34,746 bases of DNA from Candidatus Kapaibacterium sp. (GTDB lineage: Bacteria; Bacteroidota; Ignavibacteria; Kapaibacteriales; UBA7675), in contig JANQRB010000181.1 in NCBI GenBank assembly GCA_028284775.1, positions 1 through 34,746 on the forward strand, read 5' to 3'. The first letter of the stretch is position 1. Each line of letters starts with the position of its first letter. Positions 1-9,160 of this stretch are shown one piece after another. Position numbers and translations under genes: made by a program. The notes under the pieces were generated by a model. The model ran no database searches, was not told the origin of the DNA, and worked only from the letters and a program-made list of their open reading frames with translations.

Positions 1-2
1 CG

Positions 3-3000
3 GACGATGTGCAGACAAGCCGCGCAACAGTCTATTCGTTTTTTGCCGCGGTCCAGGGCGGCGCGGGCGCCTTCATCGAAAACGGCAACCCCATGGCGCA
101 GATCTGGACTGTTGGGGTCGAAACGGGCGATCTGGACGGCGGCGGCGATATCGACATATTGCTGGCTCACGATGACGACGGCAGCAATTATGCCCTTACG
201 AGCTGGCTCAATGACGGCGGCGGCGCTTTCAGCTCTAAATTCAGCAGCGCCATAAGCAGCAAATATCCAGTTCTGGGCGATCTGGACGGCGACGGCGACC
301 TTGACGCAATTGCCCCGATGACCGATTCGTATCAGAGCCCGGCCATCCTGCTTAACAATGGCGACGGCAGCTTCGAAAGCAGTACGTTTGGATTGGCGGG
401 TCTTTTCCGTGCAAGACTCGGCGACCTTGACGGTGACGGCGACCTCGATGCTGTGTTAGGCATTGACCGCACGACGATGAGCCTTTGGTTAAACAATGGC
501 GACGGAACATTTAGCTCCTCAAACTTCTCCGCCGGCAGCAAGTCGATCGGAGATATCGTCCTGGGCGATCTTGACGGCGACGGCGACCTGGATGCGGTAG
601 TGGGCACCTATAGCTCGACTACCGGCCCGACGATACTGCTTAACAACGGCGATGCGACATTCAGCTCAATCGGGCATGCGTCGCTTAAGTCGCAGAATAT
701 TGCCATCGGCGACCTTGACGGCGACGGCGACCTGGATCTGGCGATCGGCGGCAGCAACTTCACTCATCTCTGGCTGAACGACGGCAGCGCGAGTTTTGCC
801 ACGTCTTTGCTGCCGTCGTCCGCGGCTACAGACCTTGAGATCGGTGACCTTGACGGTGACGGCGACCTGGACCTCGTGCTGATTAATGCCGGACCGGGCA
901 GCAATTTCATTCTGTTAAACAATGGCGACGCCGATTTCAGCAGCGATAGCTTCAAGAGTTTCGGCTCGAACAACCGGGCGGCAAGCCTGGCAGATCTGGA
1001 CGGCGACGGCGACCTGGATATGATTGCGGCCAATTATACCTATAATGTCGATCCCGAACTGTGGCTTAACGGCGGCAGCGCCGAGATCACAAGCCTCACG
1101 CCAGCAGCCAATGCCAAGGCGGCCCCGCGTGACAGCGACATTGAAATCTGCTTCGGCACGGCAATGAATACGGCAAGCTTAACCGCCGCCTCGATTCCCA
1201 ACAATGCCAACCTGATCGTTTACGGCGCGCAGACCGGCCATATTACTACGAAAGCCACGATCAGTTACGCAAGCGGCGACACAAAAGTCGTCATCGATCC
1301 CGCGGCCGATTTCAAAGCAGGCGAAAAGATCTCGGTGATCGTAACCGGCGCTACGGCGCAGAGCGGCAGTTTGATCGCACCCTATCTGAGTTATGAATTC
1401 CGGGCGGCTGTGTCCGGCGGCGACGCCATTTTTCAGTCCTCCAGCTTTGGTCAGACCGGCGCCGGCAACTGGGAACCGGCCATCGGCGATCTGGACGGCG
1501 ACGGCGACCTGGATGCCATTATTGCACTTGAATTCCCTGAATCGGAACTCTGGCTTAACCAGGGCGACGGCAGCTTTGTCAGCTCGGGCATCGCATCGGA
1601 TTTTTACCATGCGGTAGCTTTGGGTGATCTGGACGGCGACGGTGACCTGGATGCATTGATGGTCAATAATGAGTTTCGGCCGCAAAAAATATTGTTTAAT
1701 AACGGCGATGCGAGCTTCGCAGAGCTGACATTTAGCGGTCCGAAGGCCAATGACGTTGCGCTCGGTGACCTGGATGGCGACGGCGATCTGGACGCAGTCT
1801 TCTCTTCTGAGTCCCCGGACGCGAATACGATACTGCTGAACAATGGCGATGGTACTTTTACCAGTACGACATTTGGCGGAGTCGGTCCCGGTCGATTTAT
1901 TACCATCGGCGACCTGGATGGCGATGGCGATCAGGATGTGTTTGTCACCAAGTTTCACTGTTCGGAACTTTGGCTGAACAACGGCGACGCCACTTTCAGC
2001 AGCTCCTGTGTTGCCAGCGGCGCAAAAAACGGCGTTGCAATGGGTGACCTCGATTGCGACGGCGATCTTGATCTCGTTGTTACGGGCGTTATATCCGCTT
2101 CGAGTGAACTATGGCTGAACAATGGCGATGCGAGCTTTGCGACCAGTGACCTTGGCATTCAAGGGAGCAACGCGGCCATCGGCGATGTGGACGGCGACGG
2201 CGATCTGGATGTCATCACTTCTTCCAGCTCATTCAATGATACTCCGTCGACGCTGCTGCTTAACAACGGGAATGCGTCATTCAGCAGCAGCAGTTTCGGC
2301 ATTGATGGCGAATATTCCAACATCGCTCTTGGCGACCTGGACGACGACGGTGACCTCGATTTTATCCAATCGATTCGCTATTACCACCAGGCGATCTGGC
2401 TGAACGGCGCGCCGCCGCAGGTTAATTCGCTCCAGCCGGACTGCATCGTCGCAACTACCGCTTCCGTGCCCTTAACATTAAGCGGTCTCGCTCTGGGCAA
2501 TGTGACCGGCGCGACGCTGCAGCTGCCTCAAACCGAGCACCTGCCTTATCACGGCGGGGGCGGTGCTGTCGACCTCGCCGTTAACTCCTCGACGGCCACC
2601 AGCCTCCTGGCGTTGATTCCCGCCGGTAGCGCCGTGATGGACGGCAGTTATACCCTGACCCTGTTGAACCGGGACGGTCAGAGCAGCACCACGTTTACGA
2701 TCCAGGCGCCTGTCGCGATTACCGGCGCAAGCTGCGGCTGCCCCGGCACGACCCTGACCTATACGGCGGAACCGGCCGCGCCGGGGACATCGCATTTCTG
2801 GACGGTCGCCGGCGGAACGATCATCAGCGGGCAGTCGACGGCTACCTTGGAAGTCGAATGGACGGAAGGCGCTGCGGTGTCGGTTGCGGTCGCGCGCACA
2901 TTCCCGGCCGGCTGCACCTCGCACAGCGTCCTTGCCGTCAGTCCCAAGACCTTTGCCGTGCTGCCGGATGCGGTGTCGGTCTGTACCGGCAACTCCGTTG

Positions 3001-4958
3001 ACATTGCGGTGCTTGCCAATGACAGCGGCAGCGGCCTGAGCCTGAAATCGGTGGCGGACCCGGCAAACGGCACGGCAGTCAGGAGCGGCAATACCGTGCG
3101 CTACACGCCTGACAATAGTTTTGCCGGTCTCGACATATTCAGCTGTGTGATTGAAAACGCCGACGGCTGCTTACAGGAGAGCAGCGTCATTGTTGCCGTC
3201 GGGCGCAGCCTGGCAAGTAATCTTGAATTCCTCGAACGCCAAAAAGACAAGCAAGGCGGCGTTCGCGGCTTGCGGGGTGTCGAAGGCCTGGACATCAGTC
3301 CGGATGGCAAACATCTCTACGCCGGCGGCAAAAGCGATCATTCGCTGGCGGTATTCGAACGCCGCGCCACCAATGGCACGCTCAGCTATGTCGAGCGGCA
3401 GCGCGACGGCCGGGGCGGCGTCCAGGGCCTGCAGTTCATCAGCGACGTGGCCGTTAGCCCCGACGGCAAGCATGTGTACAGCACGAGCTTTAAGAAACAT
3501 GCCGTGGCTGTGTTTACGCGCAGCAGCAGTAACGGCAGCCTCAGCTTCGTGGAATGGAAACGCCAGAATGAGATGGACGGCGGACTGACGATCACGGGTA
3601 TGAAAGGCGCGCACGGCCTGGCCATCAGTCCTGACGCCAAGAACGTGTATGTCGCCGGTAAGAGCGACAACAGTATTGCGGTCTTTACGCGCGATGCGAA
3701 CACCGGTGCCCTCAGTTTCATCGAGCGGCAAAAGGATGGCGCGGACGGCGTCGATGGATTAAAGTCCGTGCAGGGGCTTGCGCTGAGTCCGGACGGTAAG
3801 CATTTATATGCGGCCGGCGCAGGTGATAAGGCCCTGGCCGTTTTCAGCCGGGATGCGGGCACCGGCGCCCTGAGCTATATCGAACGCCATAAAGACGGCC
3901 GCGGCGGCGTCGACGGTCTGAACGGCGCGGTCGCCGTGTCGCTCAGCGCGAACGGCAGCCACGTGTATGTGGCGGGCAGCAAAGACAAAGCGGTAGCGGT
4001 CTTCAGTCGCAATGATTCGAGCGGGCGGCTCGCATTCGTGCAGCGCCTGAAGGATTCCCAGGCCGGACTTGGCGGAATTGACGGCGCCTACGATGTGGCG
4101 GTGGCGCCCGACGGCAACCAGGTGTATGTTGCGGGTGAAAGCGACAATGCCCTGGCGGCATTTGCGCGCGATGCCTGCACGGGCGAGCTGGCCTTTATCG
4201 AGCGCAAGAAGGATGGTCAGCTTGGGGTTGACGGACTGCGCGGCACACGCGGAATTGCCGTCAGCCCGGACAGCCGTTATGTCTACGGCAGCGGGCGGCG
4301 CGACAATGGCGTGGCGGCCTTTTTCCGCAACTTCAAGCCGCTGGCCTTGGACGATAATGCAATGTACGTCGCTCCAGGCAGCAGCGTGGAAATCATGGTT
4401 CTGAACAACGATATCGATCCGGATGGCCATGACTTTAGCGTCATCGGCAAGACCGACGGAGCGCTCGGCACGGTGAGTATAGCCCCGGGCGGGAAAGCTC
4501 TGACGTATACCGCAGGCCTGGACGCTGGCCCGGACAGCTTCAGCTATACGGTCAGCGACGGTCATGGCGGAAGTTCAAGCGCAACAGTGACAATTGCGGT
4601 GGCTGGCAACGCAAAACAAAGCTGGACCGGCGATGACGCGATGCGCAATTCGGCCGAAGTACTGCCTTGTGAAATCTGTAGTCTGCGCGTTGGGCCCAAC
4701 CCGAGTCATGGAATGGCGGTAATTAGTTTTGAATTAGCTCGTGCAGTCCATGTGCGTCTGCACGTTCGCGATCTGACCGGACGTATTGTCGCGACGCTGG
4801 CGGATGGAGTACTAACTGAGGGCCCCCGGGAGATTCCCTGGGATGGACGCGGTGAAGACCGCGGCAGACTTGTGGCGGGCTGTTATCTGATTGTGATCGA
4901 GGCTCTGGGAGCTGATGAGGCGGCCCGGCAGGCACTGCCGCTGATTCTGCTGGATTGA
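3..4958 (+). CDS. Giant secreted FG-GAP/lactonase-type beta-propeller protein, 5' truncated
   Basis: The reading frame is open at the left edge; the GTG at 9 is internal, because the residues before and after it match the end of an SbsA-type Ig domain seen four times in the paralog at 28652. Order by nucleotide: seven FG-GAP blades with Ca-binding GDLDGDGDLD motifs (about 60-1080), SbsA-type Ig domain (about 1083-1410), seven more blades (about 1420-2410), an IPT/TIG-like segment (to about 2700), a PKD-like segment (to about 2950), a cadherin-like/Big_9 domain (to about 3195), seven lactonase-like blades with SPDGKHxY and AVFxRD motifs (about 3220-4330), a second Big_9 domain (about 4345-4600), and a C-terminal GPNPS...LTGRIV...WDGRG...GCYLI domain resembling FlgD-Ig or the T9SS type A tail. 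Such proteins are usually exported to the cell surface or medium and bind calcium. The role here, perhaps adhesion or matrix, is inference. Expression probably ends at the hairpin at 4987. Confidence 0.93.
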   Translation, partial: DDVQTSRATVYSFFAAVQGGAGAFIENGNPMAQIWTVGVETGDLDGGGDIDILLAHDDDGSNYALTSWLNDGGGAFSSKFSSAISSKYPVLGDLDGDGDLDAIAPMTDSYQSPAILLNNGDGSFESSTFGLAGLFRARLGDLDGDGDLDAVLGIDRTTMSLWLNNGDGTFSSSNFSAGSKSIGDIVLGDLDGDGDLDAVVGTYSSTTGPTILLNNGDATFSSIGHASLKSQNIAIGDLDGDGDLDLAIGGSNFTHLWLNDGSASFATSLLPSSAATDLEIGDLDGDGDLDLVLINAGPGSNFILLNNGDADFSSDSFKSFGSNNRAASLADLDGDGDLDMIAANYTYNVDPELWLNGGSAEITSLTPAANAKAAPRDSDIEICFGTAMNTASLTAASIPNNANLIVYGAQTGHITTKATISYASGDTKVVIDPAADFKAGEKISVIVTGATAQSGSLIAPYLSYEFRAAVSGGDAIFQSSSFGQTGAGNWEPAIGDLDGDGDLDAIIALEFPESELWLNQGDGSFVSSGIASDFYHAVALGDLDGDGDLDALMVNNEFRPQKILFNNGDASFAELTFSGPKANDVALGDLDGDGDLDAVFSSESPDANTILLNNGDGTFTSTTFGGVGPGRFITIGDLDGDGDQDVFVTKFHCSELWLNNGDATFSSSCVASGAKNGVAMGDLDCDGDLDLVVTGVISASSELWLNNGDASFATSDLGIQGSNAAIGDVDGDGDLDVITSSSSFNDTPSTLLLNNGNASFSSSSFGIDGEYSNIALGDLDDDGDLDFIQSIRYYHQAIWLNGAPPQVNSLQPDCIVATTASVPLTLSGLALGNVTGATLQLPQTEHLPYHGGGGAVDLAVNSSTATSLLALIPAGSAVMDGSYTLTLLNRDGQSSTTFTIQAPVAITGASCGCPGTTLTYTAEPAAPGTSHFWTVAGGTIISGQSTATLEVEWTEGAAVSVAVARTFPAGCTSHSVLAVSPKTFAVLPDAVSVCTGNSVDIAVLANDSGSGLSLKSVADPANGTAVRSGNTVRYTPDNSFAGLDIFSCVIENADGCLQESSVIVAVGRSLASNLEFLERQKDKQGGVRGLRGVEGLDISPDGKHLYAGGKSDHSLAVFERRATNGTLSYVERQRDGRGGVQGLQFISDVAVSPDGKHVYSTSFKKHAVAVFTRSSSNGSLSFVEWKRQNEMDGGLTITGMKGAHGLAISPDAKNVYVAGKSDNSIAVFTRDANTGALSFIERQKDGADGVDGLKSVQGLALSPDGKHLYAAGAGDKALAVFSRDAGTGALSYIERHKDGRGGVDGLNGAVAVSLSANGSHVYVAGSKDKAVAVFSRNDSSGRLAFVQRLKDSQAGLGGIDGAYDVAVAPDGNQVYVAGESDNALAAFARDACTGELAFIERKKDGQLGVDGLRGTRGIAVSPDSRYVYGSGRRDNGVAAFFRNFKPLALDDNAMYVAPGSSVEIMVLNNDIDPDGHDFSVIGKTDGALGTVSIAPGGKALTYTAGLDAGPDSFSYTVSDGHGGSSSATVTIAVAGNAKQSWTGDDAMRNSAEVLPCEICSLRVGPNPSHGMAVISFELARAVHVRLHVRDLTGRIVATLADGVLTEGPREIPWDGRGEDRGRLVAGCYLIVIEALGADEAARQALPLILLD

Positions 4959-5588
4959 TAGCCTTCTGACTATTCTTAACTTAAGCGGACCTCAACGATT
5001 GTCGTAATCGTTGAGGTCCATTGTTTAAGCGACCGGAGAATCATCACGGCTGTGAAATCTCATACCCTGCGGCCGGCGGCGCGAAGCGCGAACTCTGCGC
5101 GTCAGCTTTATGGAAGGTAAAATCGAGGGGCGCCAGCCGCTCGACAGTTAAAACCATTTCGCTGTCTATTCACGGATGCTTGTGCCTTCGGAACAGAACA
5201 ACCTCATTTCTTTGCTATTGAGAAGAACGGTCAACTCGATTTGCGACGAAGGGAGGTCGGCCTGTATCCAAGCTCAAGATGAACTGCGCCCTGATGCACT
5301 GTTCCGACTGCCTGTGTCTGTCTGGGAGCTCAACCAGCAGGCGGAAACAATGCAAGACCTTCCCAGGCAGCCGGGGATGGACGAAAGATTTGGAGAGTTC
5401 GGACTATTGTGCAGCATCTATGAGTGAAAATCGGTCGACGCGTTTTCCTGACAAATATATCGTAACTTGGCTTCGGTACAGCAATCGGAATCAGTAGTTC
5501 CCGCTCCGATCGCAAGGATTTATTTAGCTGTCAGAGTCGGATTCCGCAATTAAACAGATGTTGCAAGCTGCAGGAGTAACAGAAAGCG
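4959..5588. other. 630-bp gap with only a terminator
   Basis: Apart from the hairpin at 4987-5019, nothing convincing is seen. Three overlapping open frames of 66-83 codons (5021-5497) lack start signals, recognisable domains and consistent codon bias. The promoter of the VOC gene at 5589 must lie in the right-hand part, but no clear box could be picked. Confidence 0.5.
4987..5019 (+). terminator. Strong hairpin terminator after the giant gene
   Basis: A perfect 14-bp inverted repeat, GGACCTCAACGATT at 4987-5000 and AATCGTTGAGGTCC at 5006-5019, encloses the loop GTCGT and is followed by ATTGTTT. It lies 28 bp after the stop codon. The short T-rich tail suits an intrinsic terminator. Confidence 0.8.
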
Positions 5589-5942
5589 ATGCAATTCAAA
5601 GCAGGCGAAACAAACATCATTTGCACCGATATCAAACAAAGCCTTCATTTTTACCGCGATGTCCTCAATTTCGCATTTGTGGAGGAAGAGGCCGGCGCCT
5701 ACCGTCTGGTCAATGACGGAAGCTACTTTCTCCTGCTGCCCTTTGCGAGCGAGGGGCGTCCGTCCGCGTCGTACTGCTCGCGTGCCGAAATTTCTTTCGA
5801 TTTACTGGCTGATGATCTGGGAGCGTCCTTCAGATATCTGCAGGGCCATGGCGTCCGGTTTGAAAGCGAGTACCAGGAGGGCAAACCGGGCTTCTTCATC
5901 AAAGATCCGGATGGCCTGATCATCGAAATCGTCGCCCGCTAG
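5589..5942 (+). CDS. VOC family (glyoxalase/bleomycin-resistance fold) protein
   Basis: This 117-residue protein has the single-module VOC layout: an N-terminal strand, the helix SLHFYRDVLNF (about residues 18-28), a central beta-sheet (YRLVNDGSYFLLLPF) and the C-terminal signature FFIKDPDGLIIEIVAR with the usual late metal-ligand glutamate in EIVAR. VOC proteins act as metal-dependent isomerases, dioxygenases or drug-binding proteins, usually as dimers, since one module is only half a barrel. The first strand shows no obvious histidine at the usual first metal position (TNIICTD), so the substrate and even the metal use are open. GGAG lies 12 nt before the ATG. The next gene follows on the same strand after 64 bp. 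Confidence 0.85.
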   Translation: MQFKAGETNIICTDIKQSLHFYRDVLNFAFVEEEAGAYRLVNDGSYFLLLPFASEGRPSASYCSRAEISFDLLADDLGASFRYLQGHGVRFESEYQEGKPGFFIKDPDGLIIEIVAR

Positions 5943-6006
5943 GCAAAAGCCGGTCAGAAGAAATTAGCTCCTTTCCTATTCGCCCGCTTACAGCTAATTT
6001 TGCAGA

Positions 6007-7317
6007 ATGCAAAGGCTCGTACACGTAGGGCTCGCGGCGCTGCTGCTCATTGCGACTGTCATGCCACTTTGCGTCTCTGCGCAGTGGACCGACAGTTCGA
6101 TGGTCTTGACCCTGGAGGTCGGCGGCGACAATGCCATTCTGTTCAACAGCGAGTCGGAGGAGCTGCCGGGTATTCCGGCCGGACTGCAACCGGACAGTAG
6201 TCTGCCGCGCGGTGGCTTCGCCCTCAGGATAGAGGCGATCGGCCTGCTGCCGATCAATGATCTGTTCGACGTTTCCCTGGGTGCCGGCACGGAATGGATG
6301 CGAAGCCGCCTGGCCGAGGATTTCAATCGAAATATTCAAACACCGGTCGGCAGCGTCGCCGCCAACGTCGACCGGCTGTATGATGTCAGCACTGTTTCGG
6401 TGGGTCTGCGGGCGTCCTTGGCTCTGAAACTGGGCGCGCTGCGGATTGTCGCCGGCGCCAGAGTCGGCCTGCCCTTCGTCACGCAGATTGAAGTCAGCGA
6501 GAGTATCAATTCGCCGTCGGACGCGCAATACATTGACGGCAGCCAGACGCGCAAGATCGAAGAGGTTGAGTTAACGGACGTATTGTCATTGCACAATTAT
6601 TATCTTGGCGGCATTCGCTATCGTTTTGATCTCAATCAGGCGAAAAGCCTGGCACTGACGCCCTATCTTGAACTTCAGCTCCCCTTCGATGCTGCTTCCC
6701 GGACGCTTAGCAACGCGCACCTGGGCGCTTCTCTGAGCTGGCAATTTAGCGGCGGCCGGGAAGTACGCCGCGACACCGTCTGGATTCGCGACACCAGCAC
6801 TACGATCATAGCCGGTTTGCAGAACGAAATTCTGCTCCTGGTCGAACGGAGGGGCGAGACGCAAAGTCTGGCTGAATCAGGGCGCGAAATCAGCAGGCAC
6901 ACGATAAAGGAACGCTACCAGCGTCAGGTTCCCGCCCAGGCGCCGACCACGATTGCGGCGCTCAGTGCGCGGCTGGTAGACTCCAGCGGGCAAGAGGCGA
7001 CAAGCCTTATCGCACCCAAAACATTGAGGTCTGAGTTTGAATTGCCCCTCGTGCGATTTTATCCTGAGGTGTTTAGCGAAGGCGCAGTAACAGGCTGGCA
7101 GATTATCATCAAAGCAGGAGAGCAGGGCCGGGTGATCGACACTCTGCGCGGCAGCGGGGCACCCCCGCCTGTGATCGAATGGAAGCTGAAAGGAGTTCAG
7201 CGGCCGTCAGTCGATAGCCCGGCGGAGATCGCATGCCGAATTGAAGTGCGCGATCGGGCCGCCAATGTCACAACGAGCGAATGGAGCCGCATCTATATCC
7301 AAGGCGCTGTCGAGTGA
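6007..7317 (+). CDS. Outer-membrane beta-barrel protein with C-terminal periplasmic Ig-like region
   Basis: Of 436 residues, 1-25 form a signal peptide (MQRLVHVGLAALLLIATVMP..., cleaved near VSAQ). Residues about 27-250 alternate hydrophobic and polar positions with aromatic ends, as in an OmpA-like barrel. From about residue 255 a segment DTVWIRDTSTT leads into a part with the FlgD/Ig-like pattern GWQIIIKAGEQGRVIDTLRGSG...PPVIEWKLKG and ends at EWSRIYIQGAVE. In FCB-group relatives this arrangement, as I recall it, is often followed by an OmpA peptidoglycan-binding domain; none is present here. Function is unknown; a surface or envelope-structural role is inference. It converges on the anti-sigma gene. 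Confidence 0.75.
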   Translation: MQRLVHVGLAALLLIATVMPLCVSAQWTDSSMVLTLEVGGDNAILFNSESEELPGIPAGLQPDSSLPRGGFALRIEAIGLLPINDLFDVSLGAGTEWMRSRLAEDFNRNIQTPVGSVAANVDRLYDVSTVSVGLRASLALKLGALRIVAGARVGLPFVTQIEVSESINSPSDAQYIDGSQTRKIEEVELTDVLSLHNYYLGGIRYRFDLNQAKSLALTPYLELQLPFDAASRTLSNAHLGASLSWQFSGGREVRRDTVWIRDTSTTIIAGLQNEILLLVERRGETQSLAESGREISRHTIKERYQRQVPAQAPTTIAALSARLVDSSGQEATSLIAPKTLRSEFELPLVRFYPEVFSEGAVTGWQIIIKAGEQGRVIDTLRGSGAPPPVIEWKLKGVQRPSVDSPAEIACRIEVRDRAANVTTSEWSRIYIQGAVE

Positions 7318-7404
7318 AGCTTCCGACCTAAAATCTGTCCTGAATCTTGCTGCTGCGATTCAACCGCCCGGTTTCATTGCTGACGTTTGTCGGCTCTCTG
7401 TCCG

Positions 7405-7426
7405 GAGCAAGCAAAGCACCTTGCTC
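7405..7426. terminator. Possible weak bidirectional terminator
   Basis: A 7-bp inverted repeat, GAGCAAG (7405-7411) and CTTGCTC (7420-7426), with an 8-nt loop lies between two convergent genes. No T-run follows on either strand, so the call rests mainly on position. Confidence 0.3.
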
Positions 7427-7440
7427 AGGATCTTCGAGTC

Positions 7441-8493
7441 TCATCCTTCATCGGCACTTTTTATGCTCTGCTTGCGCCAGAACTCCAGGCGCGGGCCGTC
7501 TATCATTTGCAGTATTTTGAGGCAGCGCTCAAAATGGATACGCGCATCCTCGGGCTTGGCCTGGGCTCGCTTCAGCAGACCCAGCTCGCCGAGAAGTTCC
7601 GCTTCAAGTTCGGCGGCCTTTACTTTTCTGGCCAGGTTCAGCCCTCGATGCAAAAAGTCTTCGCTGGCGCTGAAATCACCCGTACGATGCAGAAAGACGC
7701 CGATCTTTTTGGCTGTCAGCGCCGCCTGCGCCAGCTCTTGCTTCTGCATCTGTTCCGCGAAACTCTGTCGTAACTGTTGAATTTGTTCGTGCATCAGCTC
7801 CTGCAGTGAGCGCGCCTGTTTCGTTCGGATCAGCAGCGAGGTATCGGCGGTTGCAGGTTGAGGGCTTGTCGTCTGTTCGGCGCTTGCCGGCAGCGACTCC
7901 TGGACCGTACCTGTCGCAGCCTGGGATGGGGTCGGCCGAACAGTATTGAGCGAGCGATTTTCGACATTGGCCGACCCGGATGGCGCTTCCTCCCCGGCAG
8001 AGGAAGGCGGAGCGTCGGATAATTTCTCGGCTGCGTCTTCTTTCGGCGGAGCGACTGCCGGCGAAGATTCGTGAATCGCGCTAATATGCTCCGGCTGTGC
8101 CGCCGAATGCTGCGGCACTGCAGGGGGGAGTGCCGTCATCTGTTCGTCGGCCGGCTGTAAGGCCATAAAGGTCAGCAGACCCGCGGACAGGATCCCGGCC
8201 GCAACGCCGAACCATTGGCCGAGGTTTCCCTTGCCGTTCATAGCCGTTTGCCGGAATGAAGCCGAGCGGAGATCGACGCCCTGTTTAATCGTCGCCGCCG
8301 CCTGTTCCCTGAATGCCGCCGACTCGGCATGAATATGATTGACAGCCCCATGGAGCTCGTTATCCATCGCCTGCATTTCGCGAACATGATTTTCCAGCTC
8401 CGGATTGTCGCTCATTGCCTGCTCGAAGATGCGCCGTTCCTCGCCGCTCATGTCGCCATCGAGATAGTTCGCAATTTGTTCATCAAGCGTCAT
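7441..8493 (-). CDS. Anti-sigma factor-like membrane protein with C-terminal TPR region
   Basis: This 350-residue protein starts like many anti-sigma factors (LDEQIANYLDGDMSGEERRIFE), but the HxxxCxxC zinc motif is absent. A single membrane segment (GVAAGILSAGLLTFMAL, about residues 96-112) is followed by a long Pro/Ala/Ser-rich linker (about 115-225), a helical stretch rich in Gln, and two or three TPR-like helical hairpins (about 255-330, with GDFSASEDFLHRGLNLARK and KPEDARIHFERCLKI). The predicted topology is cytoplasmic N-terminus and periplasmic TPR. The start overlaps the end of the sigma gene by 11 bp, so the pair should be translationally coupled. It would hold the sigma factor inactive until a periplasmic or envelope cue acts on the TPR part; that last step is inference. 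Confidence 0.8.
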   Translation of the reverse strand: MTLDEQIANYLDGDMSGEERRIFEQAMSDNPELENHVREMQAMDNELHGAVNHIHAESAAFREQAAATIKQGVDLRSASFRQTAMNGKGNLGQWFGVAAGILSAGLLTFMALQPADEQMTALPPAVPQHSAAQPEHISAIHESSPAVAPPKEDAAEKLSDAPPSSAGEEAPSGSANVENRSLNTVRPTPSQAATGTVQESLPASAEQTTSPQPATADTSLLIRTKQARSLQELMHEQIQQLRQSFAEQMQKQELAQAALTAKKIGVFLHRTGDFSASEDFLHRGLNLARKVKAAELEAELLGELGLLKRAQAKPEDARIHFERCLKILQMIDGPRLEFWRKQSIKSADEG

Positions 8494-9058
8494 AGGCGCC
8501 CTCCGGCGGATGGGATGTAAGAATGCTTTTTAACTTTTTCTTGGCGCGATAGATCCGCACTTTCACCAGGGAAAGACTGATATTCATGATGTCCGCGACT
8601 TCCTCATAACTATGGCCGCCGAAGTAATGCAGGTGCAGAGGCTCGCGATAGTCGTCGGCCAATTGATGCAGGGCGGCCAAAAGCGCGGCGGGCGAGCGGC
8701 TGTCGTCTTCGCCGGGCTCCGAATCCGCGGCCAGCGTGTCGGCGAGCTCCAGATCGCAGAAAGTCGCTTTTTGTCGTTTGGCCTTTAAACAATAATTGCG
8801 TGCTATCCTGAAGAGCCAGCCTTTGAAATTGCCATCGTTCTTAAACTGTTCCGCTTTCTGGACGACCGTCATAAACGTCGTCTGAAATATGTCACTCGTC
8901 AGATCTTTGTCCCGCAGAATTGCCAGGCAATAAGCATAGACCTCGCGATTGTAGCGTCTGTACAATTCATCGAAAGCCGCTTCCCGGCGTGCGCGAACGC
9001 CTGTCATCAGCTCCGCGTCGCTGGCCGTCTTCAATGTCTTCGGACCACGTTCTCTCAT
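8483..9058 (-). CDS. ECF-family RNA polymerase sigma factor
   Basis: Of 191 residues, sigma region 2 spans about 28-95 (FDELYRRYNREVYAYC...TSDIFQTTFMTVVQ...FKGWLFRIARN) and region 4 about 128-178 (YREPLHLHYFGGHSYEEVADIMNISLSLVKVRIYRAKKKLK). The size and the two-region layout are typical of ECF sigma factors. ATG at 9058 is chosen because the family's SDAELM segment lies just behind it and AGGAAC sits 5 nt upstream. It forms an operon with the overlapping anti-sigma gene and is divergent from a TonB-dependent receptor gene. A motif shared with the receptor promoter suggests that it activates both units. It directs RNA polymerase in the cytoplasm. Confidence 0.95.
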   Translation of the reverse strand: MRERGPKTLKTASDAELMTGVRARREAAFDELYRRYNREVYAYCLAILRDKDLTSDIFQTTFMTVVQKAEQFKNDGNFKGWLFRIARNYCLKAKRQKATFCDLELADTLAADSEPGEDDSRSPAALLAALHQLADDYREPLHLHYFGGHSYEEVADIMNISLSLVKVRIYRAKKKLKSILTSHPPEGAYDA

Positions 9059-9072
9059 AAGTTCCTGGCCAA

Positions 9073-9099
9073 GTTATCCCCGGCCCCGGCAATTGTTAC
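9073..9099 (-). promoter_or_regulatory. Candidate ECF promoter of the sigma/anti-sigma operon
   Basis: On the minus strand, GTAACAATTGC (9099-9089) is followed after 9 nt by GGAT (9079-9076), continuing GATAAC. GTAAC resembles an ECF -35 element, and GGAT/GATAAC would be near the -10. The transcript would start only about 10 nt before the ATG. The same bipartite motif at identical spacing lies before the divergent receptor gene. Confidence 0.55.
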
Positions 9100-9160
9100 A
9101 GCGCTGCGATCGACCGTTCAACAATTTTTCCGTGCCGCAGCGAATGACTGACAAAATAGC

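Noticed and set aside
332..2158. Several minus-strand frames with SRSPSPSRSP repeats resembling RS domains
   Set aside because: SRSPSPSRSP is simply the reverse-strand reading of the GDGDLD calcium motifs, not an RS-rich protein.
60..2400. DNA-level tandem repeat or CRISPR-like periodicity
   Set aside because: The recurring 30-nt unit encodes the FG-GAP calcium loop in frame; spacers are coding and of uneven length.
3171..4565. Two minus-strand frames of 186 and 253 codons
   Set aside because: Antisense shadow of the lactonase-like blades of the first gene.
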